This document shows, in pieces, positions 21,391 through 32,500 of a stretch of 64,000 nucleotides of DNA. Each line of letters opens with the position of its first letter. Position 1 is the first letter of the stretch. The stretch is from contig NC_088103.1 in NCBI RefSeq assembly GCF_036370855.1, positions 11,037,404-11,101,403 of the forward strand. Direction: 5' to 3'. The stretch is from Dromaius novaehollandiae (lineage: Eukaryota; Chordata; Aves; Casuariiformes; Dromaiidae). The position numbers and the translations under genes are program-made. Below the pieces are notes generated by a model. It made no database searches, was not told where the DNA came from, and saw only the letters and a list, made by a program, of their open reading frames with translations.

Positions 21391-24300
21391 ATGCGTGTGT
21401 TTTTAAGAGCAAATTGTTACTTGAGCAATGCTAGAGTGACCTCCAGCGTTCTTTGTGCAAGCTGCAGGTAAAACAGAGGATAGGATGCGGTGGAGGGAGG
21501 TATCAGGTGCAAAAAGAGTAGGCTTAAGCACTGTCACATAATAATCTTTGTGGATGGACAATAGTCAGAAAGGGATTAGGAAAGAATGGTATAATTTGCA
21601 GAGTGCTATTTAAATTCTAGCACTTTATTATGAAACTATTGTGTCCCCAAGACAAAAGCAGATCTCACTACAACATGAAAGGCACTAAAATATTCTAAAG
21701 AAAATCTAACTAAAAATGCCATTGCAATGTTAAATCCTAGGTATTCCCGAAACTGGGAAACTTGAGAATGTAAAACTCTGCTGAAACAAATTTTTAAACT
21801 ATGATAAAAAGGTCTCTTGCAAAGCACTGGAGAGTTTCCCCAGGTGAGGGTACATGAATTAATAAAATATGACACTTATTGTACATAATCTTATTTTAAA
21901 GATCTTAAGGTCTGGGATATTTGGCTACCTTTAAGGGGCTAAGGCAACGTAAGGGGAGAGAGATCAAAAGAAAACTGGGTAGGATTGATCTTCTCTAGCA
22001 TTGAAGTAGATACTTCACTTTTAGATGCCTCAGCCAGCTGCTCAAATCACCTGCTATAAACATCAGAGAGAGATCCTTGCTTCTGAAGGGCAATTAAGCT
22101 CACCTATTTTAGGATGTTGTGAGCTTTTCTTGAGAAATACTTTCCAGTAGCCATTGAGAGGCCCTGAAGATGACTAGATACTTGACTAAAAGCCTAATTA
22201 AAGCATTTGTTATGTCAAACACTAAAACTAGCAATAATTTTATTCCTATAAATGGTTAATTTGAATACTATTGTTATGTAATTGGTTCATTAACAGAATT
22301 CATGTACTTACCATTATTTATGAATGGATTGTTTTGTAATTTTTCTTTTAGCCTACGGCATCTGTTTTTTAACGGGAATAAAAATTACAGCTGGCAGCCT
22401 TCAGGACGAATTGTGAGATTTAGAAAGTTTTCATAACTACAACCAAAAGTTGAAAATGCAATTTTAATATAGTTGCTTTGGAAATGCAACTAAAACTATT
22501 AGTACTTGGAATTTTTCTTCAGGGTAGGACTAAATGTGCAGTAAACACTACTTAAGTTTTAGTTTATCTCATGGGTTTTCAATGAAAATTTAACAGGTCA
22601 AAAAAGAACAAAGGATAATAGATAGAAGTTCACAATTGATATGTGGATTTTGGAAAGTAGATATCTTTCTCAAAGGAATCCTAAAAGTCTTTTGAGTCAT
22701 TTTAAACCTAGCCAGAACTGGACACTGGAATAATTAATAGAGGAAAAAATCCATTTTAGTAAGACTGCTGTATAGAATAATGGTAATAGGATAGGTTTCC
22801 CCACCTCTATTCATGACTTCATAACTGCTGTAAAGTAAAGAGGACAGATACCGCAGAATCCTTAATAGAAATATTGGGAGTTCATTACAACCAACCAGAA
22901 GGAAAAATACGTAAGTGATAATTAGGATGTAAATGTATTCTTCAGCATTAAATAATTTCTATATTATTTATAGTAATACATATAGATAAGAGGCAGAACT
23001 CTGTCTGCTTCAGGAATATAGGACTCAGCCCCAAGCACTTCAGCACAGCAGTTTTCTTGTTACTGTTTTTCGACTTGAAATGCAGTGTTATTTTGGTACT
23101 GCCTATTCCATCCTTCCTCAGGTATATGCTCTGTGCGCTTCTACTTAATTGATCTCTATCAGCTTTACAAATGCAATAGTTTCAACATTTATTTCTATTA
23201 GAAAGCCTGACTTTCAGAATGCTATGCGATTATTAGAAGCTATTAATAGGTAAGTCTCTGTGATGTTTGTAACAGAAAATTTAAATTAGATTCTGCCTGC
23301 TAAGTTAACAGGAAACATTTACAGCAATGTCAGTGGAACAATAATTTTGTGCTTATGTGGAACTTAGGATATTCAAGAGTGAATTTTACATCTCCCTTGA
23401 AGAATGTAAGGGAATTAATGAACCAAACAGAAACTGCATACTGCAACAGACAGTGCCAGCACTTTTACACTACATCTTGTTCCATATTTTATTACTGAAA
23501 AAGCTAATGAATTAAAAAGCACAAAAATATTGCTGCATACTTAAATATATTTCTCCTGTAAACTCATCCTATCTATCAGCTTTCTGGTTCACTTAACAAA
23601 ACTAAATGCCTAAACCATACAACCAATCAAAGCAAAACTCCAGAAAATCCCATATGATTAAAAATTTCCATTCTGTGTGCTTAAGAATGGATTTGGGTGA
23701 CCAGTTGCAGAAACAAACAGAAGTGGCTTAATTCTGGAGCTTCTATATAATAGTGCAATAGCCTGTCTGTGTAGGCTATTGCTCCACAAATATTACCATA
23801 TAGTAGTTTGTTCATACTGTGCTGTATGACCTTACTTTGAGTCAAATTCCTAAATAGAGATTTAATTGTTAACACTATTTTTCTGTATTAAAGCATTATG
23901 CACTTGACTTATTCTATACCCGGGGAGTTTTTGTGGCATCTGAGGTAACACTGAAAGCAGCAACAGTCCTTCAGGGATCACTAGCTGTTTCCATTTCTTT
24001 TTTGCATAATAAATTTATTAACAGCGTAAGGGATTAAATGTATCTCATCTCTAGTGTGTTTTATTTTTTTTATATGCAATCCTTACATCCTAAGTGATTT
24101 TAGGATCACTTAGGGAACAGTGATTCGTTAGTTATTCACTAAGTTTTTTGTTGTTGCTGGTTCTATTAAGACATTTAAAGACCATTAGATGTGAATGCTT
24201 AATAAAATGAAAAGCTATTATTCATCATTTATAATTCTAACCACTACACCAAATTAGCTTGCCTGTGAAATAGATACTAATTTAGTATGAATTTTTTGCA

Positions 24301-26227
24301 TGCTCTATGAGAATTCTCCCTGATTAAGTAGTCAATAGAGTTGTCAAGTGCCAAAGAAATTTGCATTTCATCATACCATGCTTTCCTGCATAATTTATTT
24401 TAAAAAGATATCAGGTCATTCATTCATGACATGGATATATTTCCTACATCTTTTTCTAGTTCAGAACCCTGTACTGTGTTCCTCTTCACTGTTCCTTATC
24501 AGACATAGTCAGTCCCTTACAGTGATTTTGCATCATGTTCCTTGTTTGGTGGTTCCTATGTCTTTGCTGGGATCAATACAGTGGTGCTCCACTGTCTTTC
24601 TGCTTGGTTAAAAAAACATTCTGGCAGGGGTATACTAAAATTTCATATTAAAGTAGTCCCAGGTTGTGAAGTATTTCACTTGCTTCACTATATTTGCTTG
24701 ACTCTGCATTTACAGTATCAGGTTCCATTGCTAATGTAATGTCTGCAATGCTGTTTCTAGTATGATAAAATGCAAACGAAAATTTCAGTCAACCAAAGTG
24801 CTTAAGACATGATCTGATCTAGAAATCATGCAGTGACATTGGAAACGTTGAATGGAATCTTGCTATCTTAAAACAAAAAGCTATTTAATGGATATTAAGG
24901 TATGTATCTAGATAAAGGAAAAAACCCACCTTTTTGAGATTAAGGCATTAATTACTTATTGTGAGGATAGTAGCATTTTTAGAAATTTTTAGTGTCTTTG
25001 TTACTCAAAGCCAGAGCTCTACTCTGGTTTCCCCTCTCCCGGTTTACCTCAGATATGAACAGTGAGTACCAATATGGTTTCAGAGATACAACTCTAATAA
25101 AACCTTTTCTCTGCTAAGACAGAGAACGGTTTTTATAGGATATCAGCTATGTTCTTTCACTATACTTTCTACCATGGATAGGTGTAATTTTTGTGAATAT
25201 TGAATTATGTTTATTCTGGGACTGAACTGCAGCTAAACTGGAGGACTGAGATGGCTCAGGGACCTTGTTAAAACATATGGAGCTTTTCATCAGTTTAAAT
25301 ATGTCAATGGTGACAAAACTTGTTGCAACATAGCAGCTGCTGGGAAGCTTCCATGGAATTAATTGGTATCACAAGCTCTTTTTTTAAAAAAGGCTCACTA
25401 CTGCATCTGTTACAGAACAAAGGGAAAAACAGACACATCCTTAAAGGTGTCAGTTGAGAATTTTATAGAAATTATCTAGAAAACCATAAAAAATCCTAAT
25501 AGTCATGTAAACCAAACTATTCTTGTACTGCTAGTCCCCTGTGACCAAGAACTTTAGGCTTTTAACAGGGTAGCGTGGAAAAGGTGCTGGTGCTCTTGAC
25601 TGACGTGTTCACTGTATGCAAAGACAGCTTCAGTTTCTTTTGCATCTGTCAGGCTTTGCTCACAGATGCTTAATCAATTTTGTTAAAGCAACATTTTAAA
25701 AGAAGGAAGTCTAACATCTGTCAACACAATTATGTGGATAAATGTGTACTATTTGCTAATCCTGCTTATGCAGCTAAATATTAATTTAGGTGTTTAAACA
25801 TCCATGCATACCCAAAATGAGGAACACAATTGTATGTTGAAGCATTCATCTCACTTTTGAAACTATGGCTCTTAAACTTAAGAGAATGTATAGAGTCTAC
25901 TTTTCCCTTTAGTCGTAGTTGTCTTCTCATGTGTTTAATAATTGATCTTTTCAGGAAGATGCATATGGTTCTACTTACGTTTTTTAATGAAATTTTGAGT
26001 TCACTGCTACAAGATTATCAAGTTATATCACTGAACATTGTAGGCACTAATATATACACAAATATTTGATTATGTTCTTAACTTTAAAGAAGTAAATAAT
26101 GCTACTAAATTTAGGCATGTGTGCAGTGCATTACTGGATCAGGGCCTTTTTCCTTAATGCATTTTTACCAGACTTATTTGGTTTTACACAGAAAGCATAT
26201 TCCACGTTTCTGCTTGCAGCTCTGTTA

Positions 26228-26280
26228 TATATGATATATATATACAGAATATATATATTATATATATGTTATATATAATT
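26228..26280. repeat. (TA)n microsatellite
   Basis: About 50 bases of interrupted TA repeats, self-complementary and likely polymorphic in length. Confidence 0.85.
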
Positions 26281-26829
26281 ACTACATATTTATGAAAAGA
26301 GAAACTAGGTAAGAGTATACGAAAATACCTCTAATGTTACATGTAAGTTGATGTGCTTTCAAAATCTCGGTATACCAAACAAGATATCATGGGCAGCTTC
26401 CCCATGAAAATGAAAATGCTTTCCTATGTGCCAAAAAACCCCCTCATGGTAGGGCTATTAATTAGACCTGGCTTTCACAATGCATCTGCCACACTGTAAA
26501 TACAGATAAGGAATAACATATCTACCACCTATGTGAAAATAAAGTATGTTCCTGGCTACCGTTCTGTATTGCCTGACTTTTGTCACCATTCTTTGCATAG
26601 ATCCCTTTGTAAGTATGGAATCCCTTGATTTACTTCACAGAGTTGTTGCCTTTTTTATGATTCATATGTTAAAATGCAAGACATTTTCAGATTTTTCATT
26701 TCACCATGCTTTTCCAGTTTGATAGATCTTTTTCTGTGGAATAATACAGAGCCTGTTTAATAGTTTTAATTCATAACTGATATTTTGCTGAGTTCTACAA
26801 GCTATTTTTCTCACTGTCATTACAGGAAT

Positions 26830-26990
26830 GGAGGAATTATGATATTGGGTCAAACCAGTGGTACACTTGATTTTTGCCAGTACTTCCATATTCGCAGATG
26901 CTTTAGAAGAGAGTTTAAATGAGATCATAGCGGGCAGTTACGGAAAAATCCCCTCATCAGAAAATCTCTCTGCTGATCAGTGGTTGGCTT
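26830..26990 (-). mobile_element. Ancient CR1-tail-type retroposon fragment
   Basis: On the + strand, ATTGGGTCAAACCAGTGGTA, then GCAGATGCTTTAGAAGAGA and a later CCCCTCATCA resemble the antisense 3' region of old amniote CR1-type elements and their SINE partners (GGGTCAGACCAATGGTCC... CCAGATGCTTCAGAGGGAA). It is strongly decayed; the subfamily is not resolved. Confidence 0.55.
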
Positions 26991-29129
26991 AAACCTGATT
27001 TATAAATTTGTAACTTAACATAAAATCTCTTTATAGCAGTGACAGGTTGCAATTATTTTGTATAAATGACCATTTTAATTCTTAGTAAGCTCCAAAGATA
27101 GATTGTAGCAGTAAATCCATGCAATTCTTTATACATGCAAAATCATATACTTTGTTTATGTTGAGTTATAATGGCATTAAAGAAAAAGGCATTGAATATA
27201 GGAGAGCTAAAAATTGATGTTATCTAATGGATGTAACTGATTATCCTTTAAATGAATTACAATGGTTCTTTTAGATCAATTTTATTTTTGTTTCAAACTA
27301 AACTTTTGCATATAAATCATTATGCAATATTTAAAGATTTACTAATTAGACAGTTACTGTTAGCATTTTGCTTGTGCAGATATCTATTCTGCAATATACA
27401 AAATTGGAAGTCATAGTTAAAAGTTTGATTTTTATAGGTCTATATTGTTGACTATTTTTGTCACTGCAAGTGGAGAAACACAGTAGGAAGGGGCTTCATC
27501 TTTCTTTGAAATGTCTGAATCTCCATCGATATTCTCTTTTTGATCTTTGGTTATTCTTACTTATATAGCCTAAATTTCCTCCTAAAGAAAAATATCCTTA
27601 CTGAAAATTCTGAAAGATAGTTTGAAGAATGAAGTCTTAACCAATGGCAGTCTTGAGATTTGGGTCTTGTCTTTGTGTGGACCCCAAGATGATGTTAAAA
27701 AATGTGTTTTGACACTCCTGCTTCATTTCTAAAGCTTATGATTGTATTATTCATTTTGTCATTTAAGCTTCCAAACTGCTAATTTCATACTCTACAGCTT
27801 CTCAGTAGTGGTAAGTAGTAGTGTCTTGTAGGACTGCAAGCTGTTTTTAAAGACTTCTCTGCTTAAATAATATTATCTATTGGTTTATATAAAAGTATAG
27901 GTTATGGATACAATTATGGTTCTGACAAATTTGATTAAACAATACTGTAAAATGCGAAATAAAACTCTGCTCAGTACTTCCACTAAAAGTAAACAAATTA
28001 GTAAATCAGCCAAAGGTAGAAAGAAATTACGAATTACTGCATTTACTTACAGATATTAGTAGAAGGCAAATGGCCTGTCCAGAATTTTGAAATGTGCTCT
28101 CTGTAAAGGAATATATGCTATAACAGAAAAAAAAAATAAATCTTTTGTGCTATTTCTGAAAAGTTTAAGTGACTACTGGTATCAGAATTTATTGCAGTAC
28201 TGTGAAATCCTGTTAAAGAATTTGATTTAAAAATTGGGAGCTTTTTATCACTAAACTGAAGCTAATTTTTTTTTCCTTTGGCCTAGCGTAGTCTAAATTA
28301 TTTAAGCTAACAGTGATTATATCTACTGGTGGACTTACCGGTGCGTCTAAGGTCCTGGGTCTGGTCACACATCCTGTGCATGTCCTGATCCCATTTTGGG
28401 GCTGGACTCAATTTTTTGACTTGACTTCTGTGGGAATGAAATCCAGGTTCTTAAGAGGTATGAAACTCGGATGGGTATGAGTCAAGTCCCTCTCCTGGAT
28501 CATCAAGGACCAAGACTGGGTCCACCTAGTGCAGACACAGCCACTGTGCACCTTGTTCGATTCTAAATTTGATTTAGTAAAGTTCCAATTATGGCACAAG
28601 CGCTGGGTCTGACCAGGTCCTGCTCTCATTCAGCGGCCAGTAATCTATCCAGAGTATTCTATAGCAGAATATATGAAAGTAGAACCTTGCCTTGTGAATG
28701 AAAAACTAGAAAAAATCATGACATTTGTAAAACAAACAGAAAACCCCACCACCTGACAAAATAGCTTATGTATCAGAAAGAGCGGTACATGAATACTGAC
28801 ATAAAATGATTAGACTTAGCAAAACACTAGGCTTTATACACATTTGTATGTTTAGTTATCACAAATACTGCTAGGAAGTGAATGTGACAGGAACATTTGC
28901 CAATAGTGGCTTCTATTTGTGGAAATTTCATTTTCCACTTCCTGGGAGCAGCAGTGGCACTGTGGCATGTCTACTTACAGATTGTTTAGGAAACAGCTTT
29001 CTGGCAGGCACTGTTTGCAAACAAACTGCCGAACAGGAGTTACTTATTGTACGGTTCAACATAACAAACGTGTTTTGATAGAGCAGCGGTTTTGTGAAAT
29101 TCCGTACAGCGACCGCCTGTCAGTGTACT

Positions 29130-29545
29130 TACCGGGAAGGAAGGGCCATGCCTCCCGCCCCAGCCCCGCGCCTGTGGGGCGCGCGGGCGGGCGACCGTTG
29201 GGGCGGGGCCGCGGCCGTTGGGGCGGGGCCGCGGCCGTTGGGCGGTGGCGCGCGCCGAGCCGTTAAGGGCTTGTGCCAGGGCGGAGAGCGGAGCGGTTGA
29301 TTGCGTTTCCCTGTGAAAGACTGAGCGGGGCCGCGTTGCCGTTCGGTTCCCATTCGGGTGTGAGCCAGGGCCAGAGTGGGGTGCGGAGCAGGAGGGCAGC
29401 AGCGAGTGGGCTCCTCGCCCCCCAGACCCGCGTCCGGGTCGGGCGGGTTTCCACGTCCACCTCAAGGCGGGAGAGTACCTGCGTCGCTCTGTGGGGAGCG
29501 AGGCGGCGGCAGGGAGCAGGACGCTGCTGCTGCTCCTGAGGAGAG
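29130..29545. promoter_or_regulatory. CTNNA3: CpG island, likely CTNNA3 promoter and exon 1
   Basis: About 415 bases are very CpG rich. There are two tandem 20-bp units (29195-29214 and 29215-29234), each with a consensus Sp1 box GGGGCGGGGC, plus a partial third copy to 29245. MYB-type CNGTTR sites occur at 29195, 29215, 29235, 29260 and 29294. It lies about 15 kb upstream of the first CTNNA3 coding exon on the same strand, and that exon begins with only five non-coding bases after its acceptor, so a non-coding exon upstream is required. Possible donors include CAG|GTGGTA (GT at 29590) and AAGAG|GTATAT (GT at 29683). Open frames across the island, including a 191-codon one on the - strand, look compositional. 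The link to CTNNA3 is inference from position. Confidence 0.65.
29195..29245 (+). repeat. 20-bp GC-box tandem repeat
   Basis: The unit CCGTTGGGGCGGGGCCGCGG is present twice perfectly, with a third partial copy. Each unit pairs an MYB-type CCGTTG with an Sp1-type GGGGCGGGGC. Confidence 0.9.
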
Positions 29546-32500
29546 GGGTGGAACTAGAAAAGGTGGATATAGGCCGTGCTAGAGTGCAGGTGGTAACACG
29601 CGAGTGTGTCTTCAACGGGCTGTTGGGCTAGACAGTCTCATTAACGTAATAACTGGGAAGGCTTTCAAGGACAAGGCAAGAGGTATATGAATGTCCCTTA
29701 TCAAAGTGAAAGTGGGGCTCTGCGAGGCGTTTCTAGATACAGCTGGCGGTATGCTATGGTTTATCAGGACATGGGTGCTTTTGCTCAGAGCTGTTTTAGG
29801 ATTTGAAACTCGTTTCTCTGATAGGAGTGGTATGAGCATGTGGGTTATCTTCTAGTGTTTATCTTCTACTTTTGTCCACCTTGCCTGCCCACGTGACAGG
29901 GAAGTGTGAGGGAATGTGTCCACTTGCCTGGGCTGCTCCCTTTAGTTTGCCATGTTTCTGTAAATGCTCCTCTCGACCTCCAGTAACAACTGCCACAGCA
30001 AAACTTGCCAGAGCATTTCTGCCAGTGCTTTCTGGGTCTTTTGTTACCAGATGCCTATTTTTAGTGGCTCAGGATGGAAAAACTGTTGTGCAAAACCTGA
30101 CAATTCTGACTGCAGCCCTGAAGTTACCACAGATTCTGAATAAGGACCATGATGAACTGGAGAAATCGTTGGGGGGAAGAAAAGGGAGGAAGATAGATTT
30201 TTGTTTGCTTTCACCGTTGACTTTATTTTTTTGTAGAGTTAAATCTTTTTGAAATTCCTCAGTTGATATGCTGCTTGGTTAGTTCTGTCCATTTTAAAAG
30301 ACTGAAGAACTCCCCTTGGTATGAGAGAATGGTATGACTTTAGCATGCTTGGCTCTTCCAGTTTGTGTGAGGAATCACAGAACTGCTGGCCTATGAAAAG
30401 CTACTAAGTTCTGTGAGTACCTGAAGGAGTCACCACCTAACTTAAACTTACTAAATGTAGCAGAAAAGAACAAAAAATATTTGAATAAAGAAATAACTTA
30501 ATCTACCTAAAGATACAGCATGTTTATAATAAATACAGGACTAGAGTAAGGGTATTGAGAAAAACACATTAATTTTATTTCGTGATGAATTTACAGGAGT
30601 TTTCACACTGGAATGACCCTAATATTTCTGTGCTGAGGGTTTGTTTTTCTTTTGGATGCCATCAAATTGGATTGCCTGGCCAAAAAGATTAAACAGACAA
30701 AGATTAAATTCACTCAGAGAAACTAATGAAATAGGTTAGTTGTACAAATCAGGATTAAATTTAGCAAGGTGTGGAGTTATGAGACAAAAGATTAGAAATA
30801 GTTATTAGAGAGCATACATTAAAGAGGTTTGAATGAGGTGATAAGAAGGCTGTTACAGAAATCTGGAAGATATCCAAGGTCAAAAATACATAGAAGTGTA
30901 TATACAGTAGGTATGGTATGTATATAGTAGTTTACAGTAATCCCTACTGTTAAAAATATTTCTAGATATTGTGTGTGGAATATTTCATTGGTACTTCAGA
31001 ATTGATGCTGCAGTGGCTTTTGCAGTTGTACTGCATAACTTAAAAATTTGTGGTGCTCACTTACAATAACATATGCCTACAACACTGAAAGTTTGACAAC
31101 CCCCTATATGCCCCCTGTTCTGGTGGAAGAGCTTTATAGTGACAACTTAATGGGAGGATTTGGTAAGATAAAGAAAACGTGGGAATAATTCAGGTGTCTA
31201 GTGACATTTTTGATGCTTTTGGTCATATAAAGCATCCAATATCCAGCACTGGCATATGTGATAGAGACCTGTGGGAGTTCTAGGGCCCTCTGGAAGATGT
31301 TAGGATGGATCCCCTTCGGTGTCTGAAATGGCACTAGATGCTTAACCTAGGCAGCTGAATCCCATTCCTTATTAGATAATGCAAATGGCAGGAAAAAGAA
31401 CATGAAATAAAATGAGCATTTCCCCAGTCTCTCCTTAGTGTACCTATTAAAATGAGGAGGATCACCAGTGACCACTGTAGCAGTTTTTTTGTAAATGAAG
31501 CACTGGTGTAATTACAAAGATCTAATGATTAAAAAAAGTCAGGAGTAGGAGAGATCTAGATAAACTGCATTTGTGTAACTTGAATGTTCCTATGCATTTA
31601 AGTGAACTGCATTTTTGTTTGCTCTTAACTTTCAAATGAAATTCATGAAGTAAATAGAGCTTAGAAATGCTGAGAAATTCTGTCCTGATTAGCAGCAGTT
31701 AGTAAAATTTAGACTCATTGCATCACAGAGTTCTAATACAGTGCTTAGGAAATTAAATCTTAGTCTAGAAACTCTCTGCTCTTGTTGTTGTTCATGCCTT
31801 CTAAATTCATGAGTTGGAGATAAGCAAAGAAAGAATTTATCTTTCATGGTTGAACGTTAAAATTCTGAGAGGGATGAATTATGAATAAAATTGTAACTTT
31901 AACATATCAATACCAGGTATATTTCTCCATAATAAATTGCTTTATTGTCTAGAAAAGTATGGTTAGTTTCTGTGAATAATATTTGATAGTTTTGCAGGGG
32001 AAAAAATTCCTCTGTAAGATATTCTGTATGCAATATTACCTTTTACCTGACTTTCAGATATTTTTCTTCTATGCGGCTCTAAGTTAACTAAATCCAGGAA
32101 TCCTTAGAATGCTCTCCTGAAATTGTTTGGATATTCTATGACAGGGCCCAAATGTGATACATTTTGTTTCATGCCCTCCACCTATCTCAATCCTGTCATT
32201 TACTTCTATCTCTGTCCTGTTTCTTCTCACCTATGAGAAGTCCCAAAATCTACTCCTCAGGTCTCCTCCCCCGGGCCGCCCCCCACCTTCCACCTGTTAG
32301 TGAGTCCCAGAGTGCCTTGGCTTTCAGGCTGCCTGTGCCCTTTTCACCTAAATCAACTAAAAAACTGTTTTGGCTGAAATTTTCGAAGAAGAAAGTTCAG
32401 CCTGACACATGGACCTGATATATAGAAATTGCAGGTCGAATGGTTTAAGACCATTAAAATTTTAAGCAGCAGAACAGATAATCGTATGGGAAGTATGGAA

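Larger units (their letters stand above)
16673..28900. other. Intergenic, AT-rich gene-poor DNA
   Basis: This 12-kb block has no supportable gene. The open frames are short, overlapping and unlike any family I know. It contains TA/CA simple repeats (21309-21390, 26228-26280), an old CR1-type fragment (about 26830-26990), an inverted repeat (24089-24114), and GC-richer pockets at about 19970-20460 and 28330-28640 that I cannot assign. Confidence 0.6.

Noticed and set aside
29040-29615. 191-codon open frame on the - strand, and several overlapping frames, in the 29-kb CpG island
   Set aside because: Stop-poor because of extreme G+C; Pro/Arg/Ala/Gly/Ser-rich with no domain, and open in several frames on both strands at once.
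29872-30252. 126-codon open frame downstream of the CTNNA3 island
   Set aside because: No recognisable domain, no initiation context or splice support, and hydrophobic and low-information segments typical of chance frames.
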